A stretch of 52,147 nucleotides of DNA from Clostridia bacterium (GCA_900771085.1 CAAGMR010000041.1:1-52147); one strand, 5' to 3'; positions 6,901 to 15,895 are shown, counted from the stretch's first letter. Program-made: numbers and translations. The notes: generated from the sequence alone by a model not told the origin.

Positions 6901-8280
6901 TTAATATCTGTATGTTTTTCTGATGTTGTCAGCTATCCAGTGATAGAACCAGTGTGTTTCAAGAGGATTCTCGTTGAATACGCCACCGATAATACCAAAG
7001 TGGTCAGACTGCTTTGTTGGCATTACATACCACTGACCAGGGTAGAAGACGTCATCATTGTTGTACTCGGTATAGTTGTCGAATACAACCTGACCATATT
7101 CATCATAATGGAATGGTGTCTTTTCACTGCTGGTGTTAACGAATCCATCGTTTTCCCACCATTTATAATCAAGATAAGTACGTGGTGTCTTTTTTATTGT
7201 TGCATATCTGCCGTAATAGTCGTTATAGAAACCAGGTGTAAGACCTGCGTATGAACCCATTCTGTTAACAAACGGCTGAAGTATGCTGAATGTTTTAAGT
7301 GTGCTTCTGTATGTTCCGAGAGGAGACCAGAAACCACTTGCTCCGCTATAGCAGAAGTAGTAAACGTTAGGGTCAAGATCAAGGTCTTTATTAAGGTCTA
7401 CAGCTCTGTCAACGTAGCACTCTGCAAGTGCATTGTCGTTATGAGCAAGCCACTGAGGATTATTAAGAATAGCTCCTATAGTAGTAATAGAAGAAAGACC
7501 CGGATTAGAACCTAAGAAGAACTGGTCAAGCTGGAAGTCATGAATCATAGGCAGGTTAAGCATACCTGCAACATGAAGTACTGACTGGAATACAGTAAAG
7601 CTTAAGTTTGTAAGAAGAGGGAAGCCGTAGCAGTAAGTTGTGCCGTTATTTGTTCCTGCTATTGTTGTAATAGACTGAACATAAGATGACTTTCCACCGG
7701 TGAAGAGAGGAGAGACCTCTGTACCGTTTGCCTGGCAGGCTGCAACTTCATCAGGACGACCGTCTTTAAGCATATCGAGAAGGACACGAATTGTTGTTGC
7801 ACCAAAGCTATGTCCTACAAGGTTAATCTTATTAAATTCATTCCACTGGAAATTTGGAATTAAAGCTCTGCCTCTGTAATTTCGGCCGTAACGAGCATGA
7901 CCATATTTCGCTGCATGATCAGCGCCATAGTCTACACGTGTGCCGGTAAGTTGTGCGTAAAGTTCGCAGGCTCTGTCCCAGGAACTGGACATAGGACCAA
8001 CAGAAGCTTCGTATACAGGACCTTTTCCTGTAATGTTGAGATCAAGGCTAACGCTGCCTGAACCAAGACCAAAGTAATCAATAAGGTAATCAAATGGTTC
8101 GTAGGCGCCCCAGCCCATCATGCCGTGAACAAAAACAAGGGGATAGTTGTTGTAATTGCTTTGGGTGGTGTATTCTTCAGCCTTAACTGAAAGACTACAA
8201 GCAATGAACGAAAGAATTAAAGAAAGGGACACGATTAATGCGATTACTCTTTTCTTTAAACCAATATTCAATTTTTCCAT
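6901..8280 (-). CDS. Secreted triacylglycerol lipase, family I.5-like
   Basis: This secreted 459-residue lipase hydrolyses esters outside the cell. A basic start and hydrophobic core (about 1-35) form a signal peptide ending near VKAEE. The mature protein has the oxyanion segment VFVHGMMGWG, the nucleophile elbow GHSFG, an aspartate in WENDGFV and a histidine in SDHFGIIGG. The segment DYGADHAAKYGHARYGR matches the zinc-site region of staphylococcal and Geobacillus lipases, whose ligands include Asp and two His. This places it in that family rather than among Clostridium esterases. GGAAAGG precedes the ATG by about 11 bases. The gene stands alone, between a terminator and a 0.9-kb gap. Confidence 0.9.
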   Translation of the reverse strand: MEKLNIGLKKRVIALIVSLSLILSFIACSLSVKAEEYTTQSNYNNYPLVFVHGMMGWGAYEPFDYLIDYFGLGSGSVSLDLNITGKGPVYEASVGPMSSSWDRACELYAQLTGTRVDYGADHAAKYGHARYGRNYRGRALIPNFQWNEFNKINLVGHSFGATTIRVLLDMLKDGRPDEVAACQANGTEVSPLFTGGKSSYVQSITTIAGTNNGTTYCYGFPLLTNLSFTVFQSVLHVAGMLNLPMIHDFQLDQFFLGSNPGLSSITTIGAILNNPQWLAHNDNALAECYVDRAVDLNKDLDLDPNVYYFCYSGASGFWSPLGTYRSTLKTFSILQPFVNRMGSYAGLTPGFYNDYYGRYATIKKTPRTYLDYKWWENDGFVNTSSEKTPFHYDEYGQVVFDNYTEYNNDDVFYPGQWYVMPTKQSDHFGIIGGVFNENPLETHWFYHWIADNIRKTYRY

Positions 8281-8704
8281 ATGAGTTACAACCTTTCCTG
8301 ATATTTATCCCATGTATATTGCTACATTCACATTATGCAACATATTGTTTTAAAAAAACAAGCATAACAAACGTTTTTCTTAAAATATTCTTAAAGAATC
8401 AAACATAATTTGAAATGTTGTCGGAAGAGAGGGGCTATTCAGCAAGGCCGTAAAAAATTATTTCTAATTATACAAAATAAATGTTTTGTATAATTAAGGG
8501 GATTTAAAAAGTCAAAATATGCTATATAATAGATATATATACGTCAGTTCCTGCGTTTTGGCTCATATTGGCTTATTCTGCTGTCTGTTGCTTATTCTTT
8601 TGTTTTACTTACTTTTCTTAATATGCTGCTACGTATTATTAATCTGTATTTATCTTTTTTATTTGTCTTTATCATTTCTTTTTTATTCTTATTTCATTTT
8701 TATT

Positions 8705-8762
8705 ACTTTAATAGAAATTATTTAATTGATGCATTTATCGTTTCAAAAATTTCTATTAAAGT
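8705..8762. repeat. Perfect 15-bp inverted repeat, unit 1
   Basis: ACTTTAATAGAAATT (8705-8719) is repeated in reverse complement at 8748-8762, with a 28-base spacer containing GATGCATTTATCGTTT. A second, diverged copy follows about 95 bases on. Function is unknown; it lacks the T tract of a terminator. Confidence 0.75.
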
Positions 8763-8800
8763 TGATTTTTGCATTTTTACTGTTTTTCTTTAAAATTCAC

Positions 8801-8860
8801 TTCAATGGAAATATTTTTAATGATGAATGTATCGTTTGAAACATTTCTATTAAAGTTGAA
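8801..8860. repeat. Diverged second copy of the hairpin unit
   Basis: The spacer and right arm of unit 1 (GATGCATTTATCGTTTC to AAAGTTGA, 8728-8765) recur with a few changes at about 8822-8859. The left arm recurs as ACTTCAATGGAAAT with two changes at about 8800-8813. The pair looks like a tandem duplication of one hairpin element of about 95 bases. Confidence 0.6.
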
Positions 8861-9103
8861 ATTCAGGTTTAAGCTGATTCATTTAATTTATTGAATCTTT
8901 ATAAGCCGGTCATTCATATAAGATCATTCAATTCATCAGTGCAGGCAAATGTATCTTATGACAGCCTTCCAACTGCCCACCAAAGAAAGAGCCGGTATAG
9001 ATGCATACATGCTTATACCGCCATATCAATCAAAAACTCGCAACTGATAAAATATATATTTGTGAATATTTTAACAAGTGTAACTCTACCTCTTTTAACC
9101 TTG

Positions 9104-9135
9104 AATTGAATGTTCAATTTTTGGTACTATATAAA
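9104..9135 (+). promoter_or_regulatory. Promoter and palindromic operator of the TetR operon
   Basis: AATTGAA-TG-TTCAATT (9104-9119) is a perfect palindrome with a two-base centre. It overlaps a likely -35 (TTGAAT, 9106-9111), with TATA-rich -10 sequence at 9128-9134. The placement suits autorepression by the TetR-type protein encoded 60 bases downstream; binding is inferred. Confidence 0.6.
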
Positions 9136-9192
9136 CTAGTAGTATTAGTAAAAAATATTAATTTTGTATTATTTTTAATTGGAGTTGTTACA

Positions 9193-9864
9193 ATGCCTAG
9201 ACCAAAGAAACCTGAAGAACGTAATCGTATAATGACTATCGCATTTAAGGTTATTTCTTCTGAAGGTTTTAATAAAACCACCTTCTCAGATATTGCTGCA
9301 AGTTCAGGTGTTACAAAGTCTCTTGTTCAGTACTATTTCCCTAAAAAAGAACAGTTTCTTCATGAGTTTATCAAAAAGAGTCTTTCTGTTTGCGCTGATA
9401 TGGTTGACGCAAATCCTGATATTGATAAGAGCAATCCATTTGCAAGATTTTACGCAATCGGTCTTACTCAGTATTCACTTATCATGCAGAATGAAAACTT
9501 CAACAAGTTCATTCTTGAAGCTATTTCAGACAGAAACATAACAAAGATAGTATTTGATATTTTCCTTGACTGGACTATAGAAAATACCGACCTTTTACCG
9601 GCAGATCCGAGTGAACGCGAGGACGCCATAAACGTACTTCAGTACGGTATCGGCGGTGCTTTCGAGTATCTCTTTAACTGCCTTGACAAGAAGATTGAAC
9701 CTGATCTTCAGTTTATTACATCACTTGGAGTATATACATTCAGATACAGCGAAAGCCAGCTTGGTATCATGAATATCGGTGATATTGACATTGACATGAA
9801 TCTCAGCAAACAGTGGCTTAATAAAATTATTCCGGAATACAACTCTATTATGTTCGGTGTATAA
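9193..9864 (+). CDS. TetR/AcrR family transcriptional regulator
   Basis: This 223-residue protein has an N-terminal TetR helix-turn-helix domain (about 8-55), with FSDIAASSGVTKSLVQYYFPKKEQFLHEF as its core. A variable all-helical ligand domain follows. Its ligand cannot be read from the sequence. The ATG at 9193 is chosen because TTGGAG lies eight bases upstream and MPRPKKPEER is a typical basic start; the frame is open further upstream but would run through the promoter palindrome. It heads a compact operon with a DUF1292 protein, a tyrosine recombinase and a dehydrogenase, with gaps of 14 and 4 bases and then an overlap. Confidence 0.88.
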   Translation: MPRPKKPEERNRIMTIAFKVISSEGFNKTTFSDIAASSGVTKSLVQYYFPKKEQFLHEFIKKSLSVCADMVDANPDIDKSNPFARFYAIGLTQYSLIMQNENFNKFILEAISDRNITKIVFDIFLDWTIENTDLLPADPSEREDAINVLQYGIGGAFEYLFNCLDKKIEPDLQFITSLGVYTFRYSESQLGIMNIGDIDIDMNLSKQWLNKIIPEYNSIMFGV

Positions 9865-9878
9865 AACAGGAGTATGAA

Positions 9879-10154
9879 ATGGCAGAAGATAATATTATCA
9901 ACCTTTATGACGAAGATGAAAATGAAATAAAATTTGAGTTTATTGATTATATCGAATACGAGAACATGAATTTTGTTGTCCTCCTCCCTCTCGAAGGCGA
10001 TCTTGAGAATCCTGAAGTTATCATTCTTCAGGAAGTTGAAGACGACGAAACCGGTGATCAGTATCTTGATATCATCGAAGATTCAAAGCTCTTGAATACT
10101 GTCTATAACATTTTTAAGGAATCCCACAGCAAAGAATTTACTTTTAGGGACTGA
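9879..10154 (+). CDS. DUF1292 family protein
   Basis: This small acidic protein of 91 residues has the DUF1292 pattern: DEDENEIKFEFID, then YENMNFVVLLPLE, then an acidic stretch VEDDETGD. Members are common in Firmicutes, often next to housekeeping genes, and their role is unknown. No signal peptide or membrane segment is visible. It lies 14 bases after the TetR gene behind an AGGAG site, and four bases before the recombinase gene. Confidence 0.8.
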   Translation: MAEDNIINLYDEDENEIKFEFIDYIEYENMNFVVLLPLEGDLENPEVIILQEVEDDETGDQYLDIIEDSKLLNTVYNIFKESHSKEFTFRD

Positions 10155-10158
10155 TTGT

Positions 10159-11187
10159 ATGATTACAAGACAAGATTACGTCGACTTCCCTCCTGTTATG
10201 GTTGAGTTTCTCAACTATATGGATGCGATAAAGAATAAATCAAAGAACACCATCTCAGAATATGCTCTTGATTTACGTACTTTCTTCAAATATCTCATGA
10301 TATACAAAGGAAAGGTTGCAGCAAACGTACCTTATGATGAGATTGACATTACTTGTGTTGATGCTGATTTCATCAGAGATATTTCTCTTTCAGATGCATA
10401 TTCTTTCCTTTCATACTGCAAGGATGAACGACATAATTCTGCTAGAACAAGAGCCAGAAAAGTATCTACCTTACGTGCTTTTTTCAAGTTCTGTACCGTT
10501 CAGAAGCACATTATTGATGAGAATCCAATGCAGGAACTGGACACACCAAAGCTTAAGCAGACACTTCCAAAGTATCTTACCCTGGAAGAAAGCGTGAACC
10601 TTCTTGAAAAGGCCGCTGAGGGCCCTAATAAAGAGCGTGATTTCGCTATTATTACTCTCTTTCTTAACTGCGGAATGCGTCTCTCAGAACTTGTCAGCCT
10701 TAATTACACTGACATTCGTGAAGATAGCACAGTAAAGATAACAGGTAAAGGAAACAAGGAACGTACAATCTACCTTAACAATGCCTGTCTCAGCGCCATT
10801 AATCAGTATATGAAGGTCAGACCTGTAGACGGTGTTAAAGACAAGTCTGCCCTGTTCTTAAGCAACAGAAAACAGCGAATCAGCGTTAAAACCGTTCAGC
10901 ATATAGTTTACACTGCTTTGGAAAAAGCAGGACTCGAAGGTTATTCTGTACATAAGCTTCGACACACGGCAGCAACTCTCATGTACCAGTATGGTGATGT
11001 TGATGTTCTCCTTCTCAAAGAGATTCTCGGTCACGAGAACGTGGGAACCACACAGATTTATACTCATATTGTTAATGAGCAGTTAAAGACGGCAACAGAT
11101 GCCAATCCTCTTAATTCAGCAAAAATGCAAAAGGAAATTGCTAAGGAAATAAATAATAAATCCATAGGAGGAAAAACAAATGAGTAA
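10159..11187 (+). CDS. Tyrosine recombinase, XerC/XerD type
   Basis: This 342-residue integrase-family enzyme cuts and rejoins DNA through a tyrosine intermediate. An N-terminal SAM-like DNA-binding domain (about 12-115) precedes the catalytic domain (about 135-315). The catalytic set is complete: R174 (CGMRLSE), K197 (TGKGNK), H265 and R268 (HKLRHT), H292 (LGHENV) and Y301 (QIYTHI). Length and lack of mobile-element context suggest a chromosome-dimer or housekeeping recombinase rather than a phage integrase. It is co-transcribed with TetR and DUF1292 genes upstream and overlaps the dehydrogenase gene by eight bases. Confidence 0.88.
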   Translation: MITRQDYVDFPPVMVEFLNYMDAIKNKSKNTISEYALDLRTFFKYLMIYKGKVAANVPYDEIDITCVDADFIRDISLSDAYSFLSYCKDERHNSARTRARKVSTLRAFFKFCTVQKHIIDENPMQELDTPKLKQTLPKYLTLEESVNLLEKAAEGPNKERDFAIITLFLNCGMRLSELVSLNYTDIREDSTVKITGKGNKERTIYLNNACLSAINQYMKVRPVDGVKDKSALFLSNRKQRISVKTVQHIVYTALEKAGLEGYSVHKLRHTAATLMYQYGDVDVLLLKEILGHENVGTTQIYTHIVNEQLKTATDANPLNSAKMQKEIAKEINNKSIGGKTNE

Positions 11188-12007
11188 ACAGCACGCTGTA
11201 GTAATAACCGGTAGTGCCCGAGGCCTCGGTTATGAGATGGCAAAACAGTTTAGACAGCACGGCTGGGATGTTTGCCTTTCAGATTTCAATGTGGAAAATC
11301 TCGCAAAAGCAGAAGTTTCTTTAGCTGAAATCAAAGGAACCGGAAAGATTAAAGCTGTTCCTGCCAATGTTACAAGTCCTGATGATCTTGAAAACCTCTG
11401 GACAGAAGCAAAAGATGCTTTTGGTCAGGTAGATATCTGGATTAACAATGCAGGCGTTAATCAGCCAATGGTTCCTGTATGGGAGCTTACAAAACAGCAG
11501 ATGGACATTGTTGTTGATATCGACCTCAAAGGCGCTATGTATGGTTGTAAGACAGCAATTAACGGTATGAATGCTCAGGGCTTCGGTCAGGTTTACTGCA
11601 TTGAAGGCTTTGGTTCAGACGATGCTACACAGGTAGGACTTACTGCTTACGGAACATCTAAGAGAGCTGTAAAATACCTTTGTGCAGGCATAGAAAAAGA
11701 ACTTACTGCAGCTGAGTCTCCTGTTATTATCGGCAGACTCAACCCCGGTATCATGATTACTGATTTCATTACTCACCCACTTGGCGCAGATGGCGTAATG
11801 GAACTCGATGAAAAGACAAAGCAGGTTTACAACATTCTTGGTGACTACCCGGATGTTGTTGCAGAATTCCTTGTTAAAGGAATGATTAAAAACTGTTCCA
11901 AGAAAAAGCAGAACAACTATGTAGCATGGCTTACCAACGGTAAGGCTGCATGGAGATTTATGACTGCAGCATTTAACAAGAGAGACTTCTTCGCAGAAGA
12001 TAAGTAA
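11180..12007 (+). CDS. Short-chain dehydrogenase/reductase
   Basis: This 275-residue NAD(P)-dependent oxidoreductase has the Rossmann glycine motif TGSARGLG, the motif NNAG and the catalytic YGTSK. The segment before the tyrosine reads YCIEGFGSDD, giving the serine in an unusual FGS setting that recalls chlorophyll-b-reductase-like SDRs of other bacteria. The substrate is unknown. AGGAGG lies upstream of the ATG, inside the end of the recombinase gene. It is the last gene of the TetR-led operon and is followed by a bidirectional terminator. Confidence 0.85.
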   Translation: MSKQHAVVITGSARGLGYEMAKQFRQHGWDVCLSDFNVENLAKAEVSLAEIKGTGKIKAVPANVTSPDDLENLWTEAKDAFGQVDIWINNAGVNQPMVPVWELTKQQMDIVVDIDLKGAMYGCKTAINGMNAQGFGQVYCIEGFGSDDATQVGLTAYGTSKRAVKYLCAGIEKELTAAESPVIIGRLNPGIMITDFITHPLGADGVMELDEKTKQVYNILGDYPDVVAEFLVKGMIKNCSKKKQNNYVAWLTNGKAAWRFMTAAFNKRDFFAEDK

Positions 12008-12012
12008 AAAGA

Positions 12013-12038
12013 AACCCGGACTTAATAAAGTCCGGGTT
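12013..12038. terminator. Bidirectional terminator
   Basis: AACCCGGACTT (12013-12023) and AAGTCCGGGTT (12028-12038) form an 11-pair hairpin with a four-base loop. ATTTTTAT follows on the plus strand and TCTTTTT on the minus strand. It serves the convergent dehydrogenase and DUF2974 genes. Confidence 0.9.
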
Positions 12039-12042
12039 ATTT

Positions 12043-13197
12043 TTATATATCGAGCATAACTCTGATTCTTGGAGGCAATGAATCAAGTAACTTGTTAGTA
12101 CTCTCCTCCATTAAATTATCTCTTATTGCAGGAGTATAGCAGACAATGAAGGCTTTGAGAATCTGACCCAAAGCTTTGTAGTCATCAAGAGAAAGCTTGT
12201 ATACACCTTTCAGGATAGGAATAATGAGCTTCTGAGGCTCGTATTTTATTTCTGTTACAGTTTCCTTGTTGGTATCCATCATAACGTCAAAAACAATGTC
12301 TATGACCGTCTTACGCGTTTCAGGAGATGTTGTTTCAAGCCAGTTGCTGATAGCATCGTAGTTGATCTTTGAGAATACGGAATTCTTATCGATTTCTACG
12401 ATATCTTTGCCGATTACTTCCCAGGAATAAACATCGTGCTGAAGGATACCCGTTGCGTTGCTTATAACAACCTGTTTGTCTCCGACATGTTCAAATATCT
12501 GACCAAAGACAGAATCCTGAGGAACATAAGTTGAAAGACGATCAACTATAGAATCGAAATCGTTGTTACGTCTGAATCTTCTAGGGAAGCCCGGGCCGTC
12601 ATAATTTCTTATGTCCAGTACTCTCTCCTTCATTTCAGGAGGAAGCTTTACAGCAGAATAAACAGCAGTATTGCCACCCTTTGAATGACCGCCAATGTGA
12701 ACCTTTTTATCAGGGTACTTTGTCATTACCTTTTTGGTATATGCCAGACCTGTTTTCTGAGTTTCAGTTTCATCCATGAATGAGATGTAGAAATCGTCTT
12801 TCCAGCCTAGAATTGTAGCATCTGTGCCACAGAAGCTGATATACATTTCATCATCGGAAATATGGATTGTAATCGCATCGAACTGGATAACTTCGGAATT
12901 GATATGATGTCTTACATGGTTGGTAAGACGTAAATCCTTGAATCTTACACTTTTGCCAAGAAGCTGAATAAACTCTTTGTCATTTGGAAGATGAAAGTCA
13001 GACTCCTCATAATCCTGAAGTAGAAGTGAGATTTTTTCAATTGTGTATGCTTTTCTGGTATAGTTTGGTCTGAAGTTTATACCATCAAATGGCATATAAG
13101 AAAAATGAGACAGTATAAGCCCGTCAACTTCGTTGAAAGGCATAGCGGAGAATGGAATGTCTCCTCTCCACTTAATGTAATCAATAAGATTTGCCAT
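12043..13197 (-). CDS. DUF2974 (Mbeg1-like) alpha/beta-hydrolase-fold protein
   Basis: This 384-residue protein of the DUF2974 family has an alpha/beta-hydrolase-like core. The strand ISFCGTDATILGWKDDF precedes the nucleophile elbow GGHSKGG at about residue 170, followed by NYDGPGF, where a catalytic Asp could sit. No signal peptide is present. Members are common in Clostridia and many are poorly characterised; a lipase-like activity is possible but unproven. It is expressed separately from yajC, since a terminator lies between them. Confidence 0.82.
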   Translation of the reverse strand: MANLIDYIKWRGDIPFSAMPFNEVDGLILSHFSYMPFDGINFRPNYTRKAYTIEKISLLLQDYEESDFHLPNDKEFIQLLGKSVRFKDLRLTNHVRHHINSEVIQFDAITIHISDDEMYISFCGTDATILGWKDDFYISFMDETETQKTGLAYTKKVMTKYPDKKVHIGGHSKGGNTAVYSAVKLPPEMKERVLDIRNYDGPGFPRRFRRNNDFDSIVDRLSTYVPQDSVFGQIFEHVGDKQVVISNATGILQHDVYSWEVIGKDIVEIDKNSVFSKINYDAISNWLETTSPETRKTVIDIVFDVMMDTNKETVTEIKYEPQKLIIPILKGVYKLSLDDYKALGQILKAFIVCYTPAIRDNLMEESTNKLLDSLPPRIRVMLDI

Positions 13198-13230
13198 TGA
13201 GATAAATCCCCATCTCTAAAAAATTTAAAA

Positions 13231-13253
13231 AGCTCTGCAGAGTCTGCAGAGCT
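13231..13253 (-). terminator. Terminator after yajC
   Basis: AGCTCTGC (13231-13238) and GCAGAGCT (13246-13253) form a hairpin with a seven-base loop; the minus strand then reads TTTTTAAATTTTTT. It ends the queA-tgt-yajC unit. Confidence 0.85.
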
Positions 13254-13278
13254 TTAATTATTTAGGTCAGTGCTGAAA

Positions 13279-13671
13279 TTATTTCTTCTTTTTCTTGTCA
13301 GCCTTAGCCTTTTCGTCTGCAGCCTTCTTTTCAGCCTTAATCTGCTCAAGACGAGCATTAGCTGTAACGTTTGTGCCGATTGCAGTCTTTGTGAAACGGA
13401 TCTTGTTTCTGTCAGCACCTGTTTCGATTACTACAGAATCATCCTTAACAGCTACTACACGACCGATTACGCCGCCGATTGTGATGATTTCATCACCGAT
13501 TTTAACTGCTTCACGCATTGCAGCTTCTTCAGCTCTCTGCTTCTTGTCTTTACGAGAAATCCACCACATGTAAAGAGCAAAAAGAACGAGAACGGCAAAC
13601 ATCATAATTGTTGAGCCTGTATCTCCCTGGCCACCTGCCTGAGAGCCCATCATAAGAAAAAATGAATTCAT
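13279..13671 (-). CDS. yajC: Sec translocase accessory subunit YajC
   Basis: This 130-residue membrane protein is an accessory subunit of the SecDF-YajC complex. It has a Gly/Gln-rich N-terminus, one membrane segment (about 21-40, MMFAVLVLFALYMWW) and a cytoplasmic domain with the family motif VKIGDEIITIGGVIGRV. The C-terminal tail is very rich in Lys, Ala and Asp and is longer than usual. GGAGG precedes the ATG by nine bases. It is the last gene of the queA-tgt-yajC set, an order common in bacteria. Confidence 0.95.
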   Translation of the reverse strand: MNSFFLMMGSQAGGQGDTGSTIMMFAVLVLFALYMWWISRKDKKQRAEEAAMREAVKIGDEIITIGGVIGRVVAVKDDSVVIETGADRNKIRFTKTAIGTNVTANARLEQIKAEKKAADEKAKADKKKKK

Positions 13672-13721
13672 TTAGAATTACCTCCGAAAATAAACTTGCA
13701 TTATTATATCACAGTACCTTG

Positions 13722-14855
13722 TTAAATTCTAGTATCTAAAAGGTCAACATATTTATCATGGAATTCTGTGTAGCGGTCCTCATCGAGAGCCTCTCTTATG
13801 CGTTCCATGAGTGTGTTGTAGAAGTAGAGATTATGCTGTACACAAAGTCTCATTCCGAGCATTTCGCCGGCTTTGAGAAGGTGTCTTATGTACGCTCTGG
13901 AATAGTTTCTGCATGTTGGACAGTCACAAGTCGGATCAAGCGGAAGTAAATCCTTCTGATACTTCGCATTGTTAAGGTTTCTAACGCCTTCCCATGTAAA
14001 AATCTGTCCGTGACGTGCATTTCTTGTAGGCATTACACAGTCGAAAAGGTCAATGCCTCTGTAAACGCCCTCAATGATATTACCCGGTGTACCAACGCCC
14101 ATAAGATACCTGATTTTATCCTTTGGAGCATATGGTTCAACGGCTGAAATCATTTCATACATGACTTCTTTTGGTTCACCAACGGCAAGACCTCCGATTG
14201 CATAGCCATCAAGATCAAGCTTTGCAATCTCCTTCATGTGGTTTACACGAAGATCTGCGTAAGTACAACCCTGGTTAATACCGAAAAGAAGCTGGTTTTT
14301 ATTGATGGTATCAGGAAGACTGTTAAGTCTCTGCATCTCTGCTTTACAGCGAATAAGCCATCTTGTTGTACGCTCGCATGCCTCTTTTGCATATGAGTAT
14401 TCTGCCGGATTCTCTACGCATTCATCAAAGGCCATGGCAATTGTTGAACCAAGATTTGACTGAATCTGCATGCTTTCCTCAGGACCGATAAACAGATGTC
14501 TTCCATCAATATGAGAATTGAAGTAAACGCCTTCTTCTTTAATCTTTCTGAGACCTGCAAGTGAGAATACCTGGAATCCGCCGCTGTCTGTAAGGATCGG
14601 ACCATCCCAGCCTGTAAACTTATGCAAACCGCCAAGTTCCTTTATTATCTCATCACCTGTTCTTACGTGAAGATGATATGTGTTGCAGAGCATTACCTGA
14701 GTATGAAGATCATTCTTCATATCGTGTGCGGAAACGCCGCCTTTTATCGCTGCTACTGTTGCAACATTCTGAAAAGCAGGAGTCTGAACTGTACCATGAA
14801 CGGTTTCAAATTCGCCTCTTCTGGCAGTTCCCTCTGTCTTTATGAGTTTAAACAT
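13722..14855 (-). CDS. tgt: tRNA-guanine transglycosylase (queuine tRNA-ribosyltransferase)
   Basis: This enzyme exchanges guanine 34 of GUN-anticodon tRNAs for preQ1 in the queuosine pathway. The protein has 377 residues, the usual length. Visible are the nucleophile/base region ILTDSGGFQVFSL, the substrate segment GGLAVGEP, the aspartate in FDCVMPTRNARHG, and a zinc site CDCPTC...H (Cys-rich motif around residues 309-340). The queA gene lies 11 bases upstream and yajC downstream. Confidence 0.97.
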   Translation of the reverse strand: MFKLIKTEGTARRGEFETVHGTVQTPAFQNVATVAAIKGGVSAHDMKNDLHTQVMLCNTYHLHVRTGDEIIKELGGLHKFTGWDGPILTDSGGFQVFSLAGLRKIKEEGVYFNSHIDGRHLFIGPEESMQIQSNLGSTIAMAFDECVENPAEYSYAKEACERTTRWLIRCKAEMQRLNSLPDTINKNQLLFGINQGCTYADLRVNHMKEIAKLDLDGYAIGGLAVGEPKEVMYEMISAVEPYAPKDKIRYLMGVGTPGNIIEGVYRGIDLFDCVMPTRNARHGQIFTWEGVRNLNNAKYQKDLLPLDPTCDCPTCRNYSRAYIRHLLKAGEMLGMRLCVQHNLYFYNTLMERIREALDEDRYTEFHDKYVDLLDTRI

Positions 14856-14866
14856 CTGTCTCTCCT

Positions 14867-15895
14867 TTATGAGATAAACATTGCATCACCGAATGAGAAG
14901 AATCTGTACTCCTCTTTAACGGCTTCATTGTATGCGTTCATTGTCTTATCGTAGCCCAGGAAGGCTGATACAAGCATAATCAGAGTACTTTCAGGCAAGT
15001 GGAAGTTTGTAATAAGAGCATCCATGCACTTAAAGTCATAACCCGGATAAATGAATATCTCGGTATTGTCCTCATCAGCTGCAATTTTGCCAAGCTTTGA
15101 ACCGATAGACTCTACTGTTCTGCATGAAGTTGTTCCAACACAGATTACGCGACCGCCGTTTGCGTGTGTTTCATTGATGAGTGCTGCTGTTTCCTCGCTC
15201 ATCTGATAATGCTCGGAATGCATCTTATGGTCTTCGATATTATCTTCCTTAACCGGACGGAAAGTACCAAGTCCGACATGGAGAGTTACTCTGCCGATTT
15301 TTACACCCATATCTTCAATCTTTTTGAGAAGTTCAGGTGTGAAATGAAGTCCTGCTGTAGGTGCGGCAGCTGAACCGAGTTCTCTTGAATAAACTGTCTG
15401 ATATCTTTCTCTGTCTTTAAGTTCCTCTTTGATGTACGGAGGAAGCGGCATCTGTCCCAGTTCATCAAGAAGTTCATAGAAGTTGGCACCCTCGTAGTTA
15501 AAATGTAAAATTCGGTTGCCGTCATCTTTTACCCTGATAACATCAGCGCGAAGTTTACCTTCGCCAAACGCAAAAGAGGTTCCCTCTTTTGCTCTCTTAC
15601 CCGGTCCTGCAATACATTCCCATTCATCCTTGCCAAGCTGCTTTAAAAGAAGGAATTCAACAACTGCTCCGGTTTCATCTTTTACACCGTAAATGCGTGC
15701 GGGAAGAACTCTTGTATCGTTAATAATAAGGCAGTCGCCCGGGTTTAAATATTCTGTTATATCAAAGAAATGACGATGCTCAATTGCACCGGTTTCCCTG
15801 TCGATATGCATCAGTCTTGATGAGTCTCTTTTCTCTAACGGATGCTGAGCTATAAGCTCTTCCGGAAGATTGTAAAAGAAATCGTGTTTATTCAT
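14867..15895 (-). CDS. queA: S-adenosylmethionine:tRNA ribosyltransferase-isomerase
   Basis: This enzyme converts preQ1-tRNA into epoxyqueuosine-tRNA using the ribosyl part of SAM. Its 342 residues match the family. Conserved segments are LPEELIAQHP near the start, DTRVLPAR, GSAAAPTAGLHFT and LITNFHLPESTLIMLVSAF near the end. AAGGTG lies upstream of the ATG. It is the first gene of queA-tgt-yajC and diverges from asd. No preQ1 riboswitch is visible in its short leader. Confidence 0.97.
   Translation of the reverse strand: MNKHDFFYNLPEELIAQHPLEKRDSSRLMHIDRETGAIEHRHFFDITEYLNPGDCLIINDTRVLPARIYGVKDETGAVVEFLLLKQLGKDEWECIAGPGKRAKEGTSFAFGEGKLRADVIRVKDDGNRILHFNYEGANFYELLDELGQMPLPPYIKEELKDRERYQTVYSRELGSAAAPTAGLHFTPELLKKIEDMGVKIGRVTLHVGLGTFRPVKEDNIEDHKMHSEHYQMSEETAALINETHANGGRVICVGTTSCRTVESIGSKLGKIAADEDNTEIFIYPGYDFKCMDALITNFHLPESTLIMLVSAFLGYDKTMNAYNEAVKEEYRFFSFGDAMFIS

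Larger units (their letters stand above)
8281..9192. other. AT-rich 0.9-kb gap with hairpin repeats
   Basis: No convincing gene lies here. The lipase promoter region occupies 8281-8420, where a weak extended -10 (TGCATAAT) can be read on the minus strand. A hydrophobic frame at 8519-8725 and a frame at 8891-9109 have no good ribosome site or domain and look spurious. Two diverged hairpin units lie at 8705-8860. A hairpin with CGGTATA arms lies at 8993-8999 and 9014-9020. The TetR promoter and palindrome lie at 9104-9135. Confidence 0.7.

Noticed and set aside
8519..8725. Frame encoding a very hydrophobic 68-residue peptide
   Set aside because: It is built from low-complexity T-rich sequence, has no ribosome binding site and runs into the hairpin repeat. 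Extreme hydrophobicity is what T-rich DNA encodes by chance.
8891..9109. Frame of 72 residues before the TetR gene
   Set aside because: No ribosome site, no domain, and it runs into the operator palindrome.
10159..11187. Phage or integron integrase
   Set aside because: No att repeats, phage genes or transposase lie nearby, and the tyrosine recombinase sits inside a compact operon with ordinary base composition.
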